DNA from: Candidatus Melainabacteria bacterium
GTDB lineage: Bacteria > Cyanobacteriota > Vampirovibrionia > Obscuribacterales > Obscuribacteraceae
Direction of reading: 5' to 3'
DNA length: 64,000 nt
Assembly (NCBI GenBank): GCA_003153555.1
Contig: PLZS01000115.1
Location: 72,657-136,656, forward strand
The position numbers were made by a program, and so were the translations under genes. A model generated the notes under the pieces. That model saw nothing but the letters and a program-made list of their open reading frames with translations, did no database searches and was not told the origin of the DNA. The number at the start of each line of letters is the position of its first letter. The first letter of the stretch is position 1. Positions 18,895 through 27,320 of the stretch are shown one piece after another.

Positions 18895-19282
18895 TCAAGT
18901 CAACGGATTCCAGTTTTCGCAGCATTTCTTAGCCGATCACATTCTATTTTGGCTGACACACTGAGGGGCTCTCCTATTTTCTTTTTGAAAACCCACTTTT
19001 GTGTTAAGCAAAAATCGCGAAAATCAGAGGACCGGAAACACCTGCGGGGCAAACGTTTCAAAAATCAAAAAGTCCGGAAACGCTGATGTAATATTTGTTC
19101 ATGAAGAGCTGGGGTAAAAAGGGAAGGAGTAATGCCCCTCCCCTTTAATAAAAGTGTGAAGCTCATACGTGCTGATTTTGAAGTACCGCTCTGGCTATGT
19201 CATGCCAAAGAAGGCGTGGATTTGCTCCAAAGCGTTATTTACCGCCCGTCGAAGAAATTGTTGATTACGGCAAAGCGCGGAT
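18895..19282. other. 388-base intergenic region between convergent genes
   Basis: No coding frame of note. It holds a probable minus-strand terminator (listed separately) and two direct copies of CCGGAAAC (in GACCGGAAACACCTG near 19030 and GTCCGGAAACGCTG near 19072). Nothing else is recognised. Confidence 0.5.
19116..19146 (-). terminator. probable Rho-independent terminator after proline dehydrogenase
   Basis: On the minus strand a stem of six strong pairs (AAAGGG with CCCTTT) continues through two mismatches to three-pair blocks around a five-base loop, and it runs directly into TTTTT. It lies about 137 bases beyond the proline dehydrogenase stop. Confidence 0.4.
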
Positions 19283-20359
19283 TTACTGCACGCCGAAGAA
19301 GTTTTTGATTCCATAAGTAATCATGTTCGGATTTTCGCGTAGTCTTCTGCGGCAATATGCGCCCGAAACTTTAGCTGTTCCAAACGGTAAATACATGCGA
19401 ACTGGCACAGCTGTCGATTCCAGTTGCTGCAAATAGGGAACGTCTGCTGCCGGTACATTTGATTGCAGGTCTTTAAAGTATTGACCGTTCCTGAGCGGTT
19501 TTTGTATTTTTTGCCGAGGTACGCCCTGAAGCATTTGATGCTCGAATTGATTTGATGGAACTTTTTGCGGCACCGCTACATATTGATAGAAAGTGTCAAT
19601 GCATTTTGTGTCGTGCGTTGCCAGTTCAACGTAAACGCCCTGGGAAAGAAGATGCCCAGAATACTGAACGAGTAGATCTTTCATGATTCTTTTGTCGGTG
19701 TGGGCAATTTGTGCCGGTTCATTGTAGATGCCGATAACTAGCCGCACTCTCATGCGTTCGTCAAATCGTTTGATATCGTTTTCTGTTCTGAATAGTCTGG
19801 TTTGAATAACTGTGCCCAAGTTGGTATATCCAGCATTGATCAAGGCGAAATATGCTTCGAGTTGAAAGTTCGTCCAGCGATGATCTTCGGCTTCCAGCGT
19901 GACATTGATTTCCTTCTTCAAAGCATAATCAACTACACGTGTAATTCTGTCAAAAGCATCTTCTTGTGCCTTTTCGCTCGCACTGCCATGTTGTGGTGCC
20001 ATGGTGCTGAACATTGAAGGTTTCATGGAAACGGTCAGCTGCTCTCGAGCATTATTGGTTTTTATCTGACTTGCCTGAACTGCATCGAACAACTGCTTGT
20101 AAGCGTCGATGTAACCTTCGCAGTGTTCAGGAGTAGGGGCGTCTTCGCCCAGAATATCGAGCGTGCCGCAAAATTTGTGCTCGGCATAAATTTTGTGAGC
20201 AACTTGAATCGCTTCTTCGGCGCTCTGTCCTGCAAGGTATGGTTTTGCCAGGGTTAGCACCAGACCTAATGGGATCGTATCGAAGATAGTTATTGGCGGT
20301 GGCGTGTGAGTCTGCTCCATTGCTAATGTTGACTCGATCGAAGGTGATTGCACTGGCAT
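19283..20359 (-). CDS. proline dehydrogenase
   Basis: Proline dehydrogenase oxidises proline to pyrroline-5-carboxylate using FAD and passes electrons to quinone. The 358-residue protein shows the PRODH TIM-barrel pattern: VTLEAEDHRWT (near 155), QTRLFRTENDI, RLVIGIYNEPAQ (with the usual RLVKGAY position altered to RLVIGIY), VELATHDT, EHQMLQGVP, and the diagnostic C-terminal VRMYLPFG then YCRRRLRENP, whose arginines bind the proline carboxylate. The ATG at 20359 follows AGGAG by eight bases. It stands alone, without the P5C dehydrogenase usually needed to complete the pathway. Monofunctional PRODH is normal outside the bifunctional PutA lineages. A terminator-like hairpin follows. Confidence 0.85.
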   Translation of the reverse strand: MPVQSPSIESTLAMEQTHTPPPITIFDTIPLGLVLTLAKPYLAGQSAEEAIQVAHKIYAEHKFCGTLDILGEDAPTPEHCEGYIDAYKQLFDAVQASQIKTNNAREQLTVSMKPSMFSTMAPQHGSASEKAQEDAFDRITRVVDYALKKEINVTLEAEDHRWTNFQLEAYFALINAGYTNLGTVIQTRLFRTENDIKRFDERMRVRLVIGIYNEPAQIAHTDKRIMKDLLVQYSGHLLSQGVYVELATHDTKCIDTFYQYVAVPQKVPSNQFEHQMLQGVPRQKIQKPLRNGQYFKDLQSNVPAADVPYLQQLESTAVPVRMYLPFGTAKVSGAYCRRRLRENPNMITYGIKNFFGVQ

Positions 20360-20466
20360 TGCTAAAGCTCCTGAGACGCAAACGCATTATATGGCCTCGA
20401 CGCTTGATAGCCTTCCTCTATATGTTTTTGTTTAGGTCTCCATTTTGTTTTGTTGTCTAGATTACA

Positions 20467-21759
20467 TCAATCTTGGTCTGGTAGGCCCAATGCGGAGTGG
20501 AGAAAGCGCATCATCGGCGCCTTGCGGATCAGTTCAGGGATCATTGGCACTGTGTCGCCCGTGAATCGAGAGAGGATCAATATGTAGTTATTGTCATCAG
20601 CCGAAGTTCCTCTTGGATTGACGTAAGAGAGGTGATATCCGGGAGCGTCCATAGTTGTAATTAATATGCGGCGGATGCGCTGCTCGGAAAGCTGCTGATA
20701 TTTAACCGTTTTGTGTGGGTGGTCAAGAACCTGCCCGCGTGACTTTCCACTCATAGCTTTAGCGATTCCTACAAGCTGGGATTCTTGCTGAACCTCCTCG
20801 GCTGGAATTTTTACCACGATTAGATCGGCTCGTGAGCTCGTTCCCTTGGCCCCGATGTATACATCCATACCTGGGTCAACCTTTGTATAGCGTATCCACG
20901 ACCATCCCTTATCTTTGAGAGAAGCGCCAACCGGGTGCCCGTACAATTGTTCGAACTCTAAAAATTCGCCTCCCAGCCCAGGTACCTTCGGTTGAGCGGA
21001 AAATCTTGCCAGAGACGGTTTGAGGTCGCTGCTTGGTTGCGGGGTCGACTTGGCGCTTCCACCTCCTGACAGGGACAGAGCTCTTGCTGAAAGTGGTTCT
21101 TCCGGTTTTGTATATTCCTTTCGGGCCGGCTTGGCATGTGCGCGTTTGCTACTAGCGGCATGTTGAAAGAATCCACGCGACAGAGTTTGCAGGGACTCTT
21201 CGTCGGTCATAGTCACTGATTCCAATTTTTGAACGAGCAAATCCTCGGTGCCTGAATCATCAACATCGCCAATACGACTCATCAATTTGCATTCAACCAG
21301 GGGCCACTGATATTGGTCGATCGGTAATTCATATGCTTCCGGACCGTGAAAGATGAGGTTGATGCCTTGGTTTGGTGCTAATTCGTAGCGCTGCTCTTTT
21401 CGGGCAATCATGACATGTCCCAAGCGCAAGTCTACAAATCTGCACTGCAGCTTGATCATTTTCCCTGTCAGATCGGAGCCGCTTAGATTCTCAATGCGTA
21501 CACAAAGTGATGGGTGATAACCGGTCGCATCGTGAGCCCAGAAGGGAATCGAATTTACGGCTGCCAGTCTTTTCGTTTGTGATTCAGCACTTGAATCTTC
21601 AGCTGAATAGGCACTCGGCCACGTCGCTACAGATATAGCGATAAATATCAGCGCGCTGATAAATGAATACCAGGCGAACCTGCGCGAGGTGACTGACGAG
21701 TCTGATATCCGCTGAGTTTTTGGGTAGATGCTTGGTTTGCTGGACATTGCAGGCGCCAT
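20467..21759 (-). CDS. membrane-anchored or secreted protein, unknown
   Basis: The 430-residue protein has one hydrophobic segment near the N-terminus (about 27-50, WYSFISALIFIAISVATWP) after a basic stretch, either an uncleaved anchor or a signal peptide. An N-terminal half (about 75-185) looks beta-rich, and a Ser/Pro/Lys-rich linker separates it from a C-terminal domain (about 265-430) with no family I recognise. It starts 24 bases after the stop of the TPR gene upstream and is probably cotranscribed. An alternative ATG four codons in (21747) is equally possible; neither has a good ribosome site. Confidence 0.65.
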   Translation of the reverse strand: MAPAMSSKPSIYPKTQRISDSSVTSRRFAWYSFISALIFIAISVATWPSAYSAEDSSAESQTKRLAAVNSIPFWAHDATGYHPSLCVRIENLSGSDLTGKMIKLQCRFVDLRLGHVMIARKEQRYELAPNQGINLIFHGPEAYELPIDQYQWPLVECKLMSRIGDVDDSGTEDLLVQKLESVTMTDEESLQTLSRGFFQHAASSKRAHAKPARKEYTKPEEPLSARALSLSGGGSAKSTPQPSSDLKPSLARFSAQPKVPGLGGEFLEFEQLYGHPVGASLKDKGWSWIRYTKVDPGMDVYIGAKGTSSRADLIVVKIPAEEVQQESQLVGIAKAMSGKSRGQVLDHPHKTVKYQQLSEQRIRRILITTMDAPGYHLSYVNPRGTSADDNNYILILSRFTGDTVPMIPELIRKAPMMRFLHSALGLPDQD

Positions 21760-21782
21760 GAACTGAGGTGCTTGAGCAGATC

Positions 21783-22688
21783 TTAGCCTAAAATCACGTC
21801 CAGCATTGGCACGGCTGACTTTGTGGTTGGGTTTTCAAAGTCAATCGTTTTAGGCAAACCCGGATCGCAGAATTGAGCTTGTCTGATGTCTTCGTCTGCG
21901 AGGACGTCGTTGCCGAGCAGGTGATATACAAAGGCTCTTGCTAAATAAAATGATGCGTTGTTTGGATTGTTCATCAGCGCGTCTGACAAGTCGTTAACGG
22001 CGTTCTCGTTTTTTCTTATTTGAATGTATGCCCGTGCTCTTCGGAAAAGCAACTGTGGATTTTTGGGATCAAGAGAAATCGCTGAACTCAACTCGCTAAT
22101 TTGTTTTGTTGGATCAGCTCCAGCTGCAAATAATGCAGCTCGCAAATGCAAAGGCGGTTGTGCCACGGGCGGTGCCGTGGTGGCAGCACCGGCGGCGGCG
22201 CTGATCGTTGCGCTAGCATTCGTACTACTTGGATTGGCATCAGGATCCACCGGTGTTTGTCTGTTTGACGAAAACATAGCGCGTTGACTTATCACAGCAA
22301 GTTTGATCGGATCGATTGCCAGCACTTGCTTGTAATCATTTGCCGCTTTGTCAGCTTGCCCTAACTTGGCATACGAGTTCGCGCGCCAAAGAAAAGCGTC
22401 TACATTTTTCGGTTTTGATGAGATCACCTGATTGAAATCCGCAATCGCTAACTTATAGTCCCCAAGCTGATACAGGCATTGACCGCGCTTGAGAAACGAC
22501 TGCCAGTCGGTACCGTCATTGGTGACTGCCTGATCGAAATCATATATCGCCGCTTGTAAATCATTCAACGCCATCGCTGCAACGCCCTTCGCGTAGAGTG
22601 GGCTATCGGCAAAGCAAATGTTAGCGTTGAGCAAGCTCCCAAAAAGAAGAATTGGCAGGGAGCGAATTAATTGATTTTTTGCAGACAT
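21783..22688 (-). CDS. secreted TPR-repeat protein
   Basis: From the ATG at 22688 the protein (301 aa) begins MSAKNQLIRSLPILLFGSLL with a signal peptide ending near FAD. Tetratricopeptide repeats follow: AIYDFDQAVTNDGTDWQSFL, AIADFNQVISSKPKNVDAFL, AANDYKQVLAIDPIKLAV, then an Ala/Pro-rich spacer and two more (SSAISLDPKNPQLLFRRARA and DALMNNPNNASFYLARAFV). It likely works as a periplasmic or exported scaffold. The upstream in-frame extension to 22787 lacks a signal peptide, so the internal ATG is preferred. It lies between the alkylation-repair genes and an unknown exported protein in the same direction. Confidence 0.78.
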   Translation of the reverse strand: MSAKNQLIRSLPILLFGSLLNANICFADSPLYAKGVAAMALNDLQAAIYDFDQAVTNDGTDWQSFLKRGQCLYQLGDYKLAIADFNQVISSKPKNVDAFLWRANSYAKLGQADKAANDYKQVLAIDPIKLAVISQRAMFSSNRQTPVDPDANPSSTNASATISAAAGAATTAPPVAQPPLHLRAALFAAGADPTKQISELSSAISLDPKNPQLLFRRARAYIQIRKNENAVNDLSDALMNNPNNASFYLARAFVYHLLGNDVLADEDIRQAQFCDPGLPKTIDFENPTTKSAVPMLDVILG

Positions 22689-22792
22689 TGTTTTTCCTAT
22701 TAGATTGGTCCAGGCTAATTGGTCCAGGGATACAGAGCGATCCTGACTTTGGCTTTCTTGCGACGTCCCACTCGACCGGAAGTGCATTTATT

Positions 22793-23461
22793 TCACCAGA
22801 GCTCGAGCGGCAATTCAAGGGCGCGCCAGAGATACCAACTGGCTAATGTGCGATAAGGTTTCCAAATTTCAGAATGAGCAATAATGACTTTTGGTGCGGG
22901 TAAATCAGGAAGTCCATAAGTGAGCGCGAACCCTTTACGTATGCCGTAGTCAGTCGCCGGCATTACATCCATCCTTCCTAATCTGAATATCAGCAGCATC
23001 TCCACAGTCCACTTGCCGACGCCGCGGATCGTCACGAGCCGCTCTAATAACTCATCGTCCGACATGGTATGCATTTGAGTCAGTGATGGCACCACCCCAG
23101 ATACCGTCTTTTCGGCTAAGTCAATTAAGGCAAGTGCTTTGGCATTTGAGCATCCAGCTCCTCGCAAGAGTTCTACCGGTGTGTTGATTACCGCTTTTGC
23201 ACTCAATCCGCCGGCTTGATCGAATAACGATTTGACTCGCCCAAATATTGTAGCCGCAGCTTTGCCCGAGAGCTGCTGATAGACAATAGACTCAGCTAGA
23301 GCCACGAAAGGACTTTGAATATCATCGGGCTTTAGCGTGCAAGCGCCCACGTGTTTCATCACCTGAGCCAATTTTTTGTCTGCCTTTTTCAACGCCTTGA
23401 TCGCTCTTTCAAGATCGGCATCGAACTCGGCTTCCTTTATGTTTTTCGCTACGCGCGACAT
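22793..23461 (-). CDS. DNA-3-methyladenine glycosylase II, AlkA-like HhH-GPD
   Basis: This base-excision repair glycosylase removes alkylated purines from DNA. The 222-residue protein carries the helix-hairpin-helix LVTIRGVGKWTVEMLLIF (about 142-159) and the catalytic aspartate in MPATDYGIRKG (Asp 171), the HhH-GPD arrangement. YQQLSGKAAATIF (61-73) matches the family's N-terminal helix motif. It lacks the extra N-terminal domain of E. coli AlkA and resembles the shorter Mag1-type enzymes. Its start overlaps the end of the methyltransferase gene upstream by 13 bases, so the two repair proteins are probably made together. Confidence 0.9.
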   Translation of the reverse strand: MSRVAKNIKEAEFDADLERAIKALKKADKKLAQVMKHVGACTLKPDDIQSPFVALAESIVYQQLSGKAAATIFGRVKSLFDQAGGLSAKAVINTPVELLRGAGCSNAKALALIDLAEKTVSGVVPSLTQMHTMSDDELLERLVTIRGVGKWTVEMLLIFRLGRMDVMPATDYGIRKGFALTYGLPDLPAPKVIIAHSEIWKPYRTLASWYLWRALELPLELW

Positions 23462-24015
23462 TCTACTTTCTGTGCTTCTATCTCTAACAATCGTTTTTTT
23501 GTCTTGTCACCACCGTAAGCCGAAAAGCCGCCTAACTTTCCGCCAGAGTTTAAGACGCGGTGGCAGGGGATGATCAGGGCTAATGGATTGCGAGCCATGG
23601 CGCCACCCACTGCCCGGAAAGCCAGAGGTGAGCCAGCCGCGTATGCAAGTTCTGCGTACGAGACGACTTTGCTTCGGGGCACCAGGCGTAGTGCTTGATA
23701 AACTTTTTGATGGAATTGTGGGCATCTGCTAATGTCGACTGGAATTTTGGCCAAATTCTGCGGCGTACCGTTTAGATCTAGTTGAATCATCTTGATGGCT
23801 TTTGCAGCCAAACCGCGTGCATCTGTATCAAGAGCCCTTGCGATGCGGATGTAGGAAAGAAGCTTCTTCATCGTCGCTTGAGGAGAATGTTCCGGGAGCT
23901 GAACGCGCAAGATGGCATCATCGGTCCAAGCAATACCGCAGAAACCTATAGGTGTGTCAAATAGGGTAACGTGAACCTCGTCGATCGATGCTCCTGATTT
24001 CAATGATGAGCCCAT
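23449..24015 (-). CDS. ogt: methylated-DNA-[protein]-cysteine S-methyltransferase
   Basis: This suicide repair protein takes methyl groups from O6-methylguanine in DNA onto its own cysteine. The active site PCHRV is at residues 150-154 (Cys 151), preceded by the arginine-finger helix FRAVGGAMARNP and followed by GGKLGGFSAYGG. Length (188 aa) is right for the Ogt/MGMT form without the Ada regulator domain. It sits between an LRR protein gene (overlap of 16 bases, 24000-24015) and the AlkA-like glycosylase (overlap of 13 bases). The three overlapping frames imply a single mRNA, so direct repair and base excision of alkylation damage are coordinated. Confidence 0.93.
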   Translation of the reverse strand: MGSSLKSGASIDEVHVTLFDTPIGFCGIAWTDDAILRVQLPEHSPQATMKKLLSYIRIARALDTDARGLAAKAIKMIQLDLNGTPQNLAKIPVDISRCPQFHQKVYQALRLVPRSKVVSYAELAYAAGSPLAFRAVGGAMARNPLALIIPCHRVLNSGGKLGGFSAYGGDKTKKRLLEIEAQKVECRA

Positions 24016-25313
24016 CCTTGTTTGTTGCCGAAAGTCTCGTAATTGTATTTTGTCCTCAATGGCAGCTTTCGTCCCGTCTTACGTTCATAGGCTTTTGTGG
24101 CAATACGCAGGATCGCTTCGAACTCCAAGTCTTTCGGCATGTGCTGCGGGTCGGCGAGCACTTCTTGGAAGAATTCGTTACCATTGGCGACAACACAACA
24201 GCGCACCCTCAAAAACCAATTTCTGGAAAAGCGATGCTCCGGACCTTTGTATGCATCTTCACCAATTTCTTTGGCAAATACTTCGCCGTCCAGTCGATGC
24301 AATTTCTCAGAGAGAATGTCGGCAAAAGCGATAATGTCTTTTTCAGAGCGTTTGAGAAGAGCTTCCACGGCGGGTTCAATTACGGCTTCGTCTTCACCGG
24401 TATGGTCCCAATCAAGAAGTTCAATTGTTTCCCAGAAATCAGCGTCACTGAATTTGCCGTTTGCCGATGATGGAGTTCTTTCAATTGGCAGATCCAACAT
24501 AGAGCGCAGTCCATCAGACAATATTGAAAGATCGTCACCGCCGTTGGTGTCATCTTCCGAATAGTCTTCTGGGCTGTAAGCCTGTGCGGGTTTCCATTTT
24601 GCGCGACAGTTGGGTGACAATTCGCGCATTTTTTCGGTGCCCTCTTTGGTAACACCGGTATTGAAGACGTACAAGCGAACAAGTGATTTTATTTTTGCCA
24701 GATGCAAGAGTCCTTCGTTCGTGATCTTTGTTCCGCTCAATCCCAATTGGACCAGGTTGTTCAATACTGTTATGTGCTCAAGGTCAACGTCACTCAGATC
24801 CGCGCCGCTCAACCAGAGCTCGCGCAATTCTTGCAGACGCACCAGATTGCTGACGCCCTTGCCGGTAATGTAGCAGTGACTTAGGCCCAGCCCTTGAAGC
24901 GAAGTCAGATCCTTCAGATGCAAAAGTCCTGCATCCGTTACGTTCGTGGATGTAAGTTCCAGAACTTTCATTCCCGATAAATGTTCGATGTGAGACAAGC
25001 TAAGATCAGTGATTTCGGACCTGCTTAAATCCAAAGTGTGCAGATCATCGCTGTGAAGCTCAGCGAGCGGCGCAAGACTGCCCGAACCCTTGCCGCTCAT
25101 TTTCAGTTTTAGCTTTTTGCCTTCTGGAATGTTGACGTTGGCACGCGCTTCTTCTAACCACTCCCATTTGATCGGTTGATTCTCGGGCGTCACTATCAGT
25201 CCACGAACCTGGCTTAGTAGCTGCCATTCTTCAGGCTGAGATTCGTCGGCGACGAACAAACTGCCAATTGAACGACGGTGTGGAAACTTGACCGTTTTCT
25301 GCGGAATTGTCAT
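24000..25313 (-). CDS. leucine-rich repeat protein with C-terminal DUF4240-like domain
   Basis: The 437-residue, apparently cytoplasmic protein has about six leucine-rich repeats (roughly 85-235) of the GLxxLxxLxxLxxLxLSxT type, for example HLKDLTSLQGLGLSHCYITG and HITVLNNLVQLGLSGTKITN. The C-terminal part (about 290-425) reads FWETIELLDWD then RNWFLRVRCCVVANGNEFFQ and LADPQHMPKDLEFEAIL, the pattern I associate with DUF4240, a domain of unknown role. There is no signal peptide. It is first in an overlapping trio with ogt and the alkA-like gene, an unusual partner that may act as a sensor or adaptor; no function is known. A set of nested inverted repeats lies about 45 bases upstream of its ATG. 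Confidence 0.8.
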   Translation of the reverse strand: MTIPQKTVKFPHRRSIGSLFVADESQPEEWQLLSQVRGLIVTPENQPIKWEWLEEARANVNIPEGKKLKLKMSGKGSGSLAPLAELHSDDLHTLDLSRSEITDLSLSHIEHLSGMKVLELTSTNVTDAGLLHLKDLTSLQGLGLSHCYITGKGVSNLVRLQELRELWLSGADLSDVDLEHITVLNNLVQLGLSGTKITNEGLLHLAKIKSLVRLYVFNTGVTKEGTEKMRELSPNCRAKWKPAQAYSPEDYSEDDTNGGDDLSILSDGLRSMLDLPIERTPSSANGKFSDADFWETIELLDWDHTGEDEAVIEPAVEALLKRSEKDIIAFADILSEKLHRLDGEVFAKEIGEDAYKGPEHRFSRNWFLRVRCCVVANGNEFFQEVLADPQHMPKDLEFEAILRIATKAYERKTGRKLPLRTKYNYETFGNKQGWAHH

Positions 25314-25357
25314 GCCGCTATTATCCGACTATCGGCCGCATTTCGTCTTTAAAGCGA

Positions 25358-25390
25358 TGAGACAAAACAAAATTGTCTCACCTGACAATT
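25358..25390. promoter_or_regulatory. nested inverted repeats in divergent intergenic region
   Basis: TGAGACAA (25358-25365) pairs perfectly with TTGTCTCA (25373-25380), and AATTGTC (25371-25377) pairs perfectly with GACAATT (25384-25390). The two stems share the middle half-site TTGTC, so they are mutually exclusive as RNA, or form a three-half-site operator as DNA. The region separates the LRR/ogt/alkA unit (minus) from an unknown plus-strand gene. Confidence 0.45.
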
Positions 25391-25574
25391 GCATCCCATC
25401 AATATGATTTAGTCCAATTTCGAGCGGGACTCTTGTACCCTTCTGGCTCAACTCGTTGTCTGCACGAGATTCCGAGCTATCAAGATGCAACGGCAGCTTG
25501 GTTACACATAGGCAGGCTGTTCGCCCTGTGATGATATGCTTTTACAGGTCCGGTCCGGCAAGGGGATGGTCTAA

Positions 25575-26036
25575 ATGGATGAAATTGACGCACAAGGTAG
25601 GCAACTTCTAGTTGATCGACCAGCTTTGAGTCGGGGGCGCCTTAGCGTTTACCGCGAGGCAAGCGGGGACGACCATTGGTTTCCGCGCTTGAACGTGACT
25701 CTGAAGAAAGCCGGAACAGACGACATTTTGTGGCAGTGGACAACACATTCCTTGCCAATTGACGAAGACGAGCCGCCACCGTATAGCGAAGACGTACTGC
25801 TTGAGAAATACTTCGAACTCGAAACGCCGATCAAGTCGCCGCGTGGTCTAGAAGTTGTATTTATGCTCGGACCCGGTTTAACAAGCCGCGGAATTGTCGA
25901 TCAGTTCTCGGCTGCGCTCTATCTATATCCTGATTCATTCGAAGACCGCGGTGTGCAAGTTGGCGTGCTCGACTTTACGCAAGGCTTAAGCACAGGCGGC
26001 GTACCGCTTTTCTTCCGCGTCAACTTCCCCTGGTAA
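25575..26036 (+). CDS. small soluble protein, unknown
   Basis: A 153-residue acidic protein, probably cytoplasmic, with no signal peptide or membrane segment. The ATG follows AGGGGA by about eight bases. Features are LKKAGTDDILWQWTTHSLP, a proline patch DEDEPPPYSED, and a C-terminal beta-rich GGVPLFFRVNFPW. I do not recognise a family. It is monocistronic; a palindromic repeat pair starts directly after its TAA. Confidence 0.6.
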   Translation: MDEIDAQGRQLLVDRPALSRGRLSVYREASGDDHWFPRLNVTLKKAGTDDILWQWTTHSLPIDEDEPPPYSEDVLLEKYFELETPIKSPRGLEVVFMLGPGLTSRGIVDQFSAALYLYPDSFEDRGVQVGVLDFTQGLSTGGVPLFFRVNFPW

Positions 26037-26055
26037 AACCTGGGAGCGCCAACCA

Positions 26056-26081
26056 CCTGGGAGCGCCGGCATCCTGCCGGC
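26056..26081 (+). repeat. dispersed palindromic repeat, copy 1
   Basis: CCTGGGAGC followed by a 7-base stem GCCGGCA (26065-26071), loop TCC and TGCCGGC (26075-26081). A truncated copy, CCTGGGAGCGCCAACCA, sits immediately before it (26039-26055). A near-identical full copy occurs at 49487-49513. Both copies lie directly after the stop of a plus-strand gene. It resembles REP-type or small palindromic elements. Confidence 0.7.
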
Positions 26082-26332
26082 ACCGAACCACTCATCGGAC
26101 TGGATAGCCCCTGTTCGATATGCTCAACGTTATGTTTGACTTCGGGAAGCTTCGATGAAGTCACCAGTGTTTTCTGGTAAGCGCGTTGCTAGAAAATTTC
26201 TCTCGGTTACTTGTTACTTGCCCATGCAAGAATTAAACTAGAGGTATTGAGCCAGGAACCAGCTATCAACGGCACCCCTTGAGACGCACATTGTCTCCCG
26301 AATTTATTTTTCTCGAGTCGAGGAATTTTCCA

Positions 26333-26644
26333 ATGAAGACTTCAACGATGAGAATCTCCCTGTTATCTATTTGGCTCTCAGTCAGCATCTTGTCCGTTAC
26401 TGCCCAGGTTTGTTCTACACAGGGCACGTGCCAGTATAAAAATATGCGCGAGGCGATCGATGCGGGTTTAGCTCGTGAAGCATCGCATGAGTGGCACAAG
26501 ATCCAATGGCGCACAGATGTGCAAAAAGCCTTGAGGGAAGCACAAACACAATCTAAACCAATTTTCGTTTTCTTTGTCGTTAAACAACGGGCACCGTCGC
26601 CATCCGGCTGGGTCGGGCCGCAAAACGATTTCGGCAAAACTTGA
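26333..26644 (+). CDS. thioredoxin-like secreted protein, part upstream of in-frame TGA
   Basis: From the ATG at 26333 (AGGA eight bases upstream) the frame encodes a signal peptide (MKTSTMRISLLSIWLSVSIL, ending near VTA) and the first half of a thioredoxin-like domain: WRTDVQKALREAQTQSKPIF then VFFVV, the helix and first strand that precede the CxxC in thioredoxins such as KPVFVDFxAxWC. A TGA (26642-26644) follows at GKT. The next codons in the same frame read LGGRLMEGSSLSEPAV and continue for 128 residues to a normal stop. The TGA sits where the first redox cysteine is expected. It may be a nonsense mutation (TGC or TGT to TGA) or a selenocysteine codon. TGA is an ordinary stop elsewhere in the window. 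Confidence 0.6.
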   Translation: MKTSTMRISLLSIWLSVSILSVTAQVCSTQGTCQYKNMREAIDAGLAREASHEWHKIQWRTDVQKALREAQTQSKPIFVFFVVKQRAPSPSGWVGPQNDFGKT

Positions 26645-26655
26645 CTTGGCGGTAG

Positions 26656-26691
26656 ACTGATGGAGGGCAGTTCGCTCTCCGAGCCTGCAGT
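26656..26691 (+). promoter_or_regulatory. two-tier RNA hairpin 3' of the in-frame TGA (SECIS-like geometry)
   Basis: An upper stem of seven pairs (26662-26668 GGAGGGC with 26674-26680 GCTCTCC, one G-U) closes a five-base loop AGTTC (26669-26673); a lower four-pair stem ACTG/CAGT (26656-26659 with 26688-26691) lies below an internal loop. The loop starts 25 bases after the TGA and carries a G in its second position. As I recall it, the bacterial SECIS consensus wants an apical loop roughly 16-37 bases past the UGA with a G in its first two bases. This is geometry only. Confidence 0.3.
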
Positions 26692-27046
26692 AATCGGTCT
26701 GCTAAATTCCCAGTTTATTCCCATACTTGCCGATGTCGATGTTTATGGCTTTCCTGAAGGAATGCCAGCCCTTGAGAAATATAGAAAGATGTGGCATTTC
26801 TTTGAAAAGCATAAGTGGGGCATAGCTACAAGTGCGGTCGTAAACCCATCCGGCAGCCAACTTCTCGCTGAATCTGGAAGCGGATTTTTCTGGCAGTGGA
26901 AGAGTGCAGCTAACTACAATCCTGACAAATTTTTGAGCTATTTGCAAAAGGCACTGGATAAGGGTCGCCGCATGGCGGGTAAGGACGATAACTTTTCGAT
27001 GCTCCAAAAACTCGCATCCGGACAATTGACGAAGCAACAAAAGTGA
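26660..27046 (+). CDS. thioredoxin-like protein, part downstream of in-frame TGA
   Basis: This open frame is in the same phase as the fragment before it and carries the rest of the thioredoxin-like domain: LMEGSSLSEPAVIGLLNSQF (the helix after the redox site), IPILADVDVYGFP (strand), then ATSAVVNPSGSQL with the expected strand-turn-strand pattern and a C-terminal helix FLSYLQKALDKGRRM. The ATG at 26660 has no convincing ribosome site, so this half is probably not an independent gene. Either the whole gene (26333-27046) is read through the TGA, or it is a recently broken gene, because the downstream half shows no further damage. Confidence 0.5.
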   Translation: MEGSSLSEPAVIGLLNSQFIPILADVDVYGFPEGMPALEKYRKMWHFFEKHKWGIATSAVVNPSGSQLLAESGSGFFWQWKSAANYNPDKFLSYLQKALDKGRRMAGKDDNFSMLQKLASGQLTKQQK

Positions 27047-27320
27047 ACCATTAGTTTTGCAGCTTGCCTAACGACCTCAACGCTTCCTTACTCCAACGAA
27101 AATTCACTCGCGCCATGTCTGCAAGACCTTTGCTGTCCATGTCATCACTTAGAAGTCAGCAATTTAACTGCAGTTAACGGTAAAACTATCGTACACCTTA
27201 GGTATACAAGGCAAGCCAGTGTTTCTGATGTTCTATAGAAGCGGAAGAACGCTGAAGCTAGCCGCGTCGTTGCCATGAGGCGTTGGCATCCTGCCTGCGT
27301 CTCTTGGAGCACTGATTGTG

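Noticed and set aside
24050..24564. Overlapping plus-strand open frames across the ogt/LRR junction
   Set aside because: Antisense to the LRR gene, no motifs.
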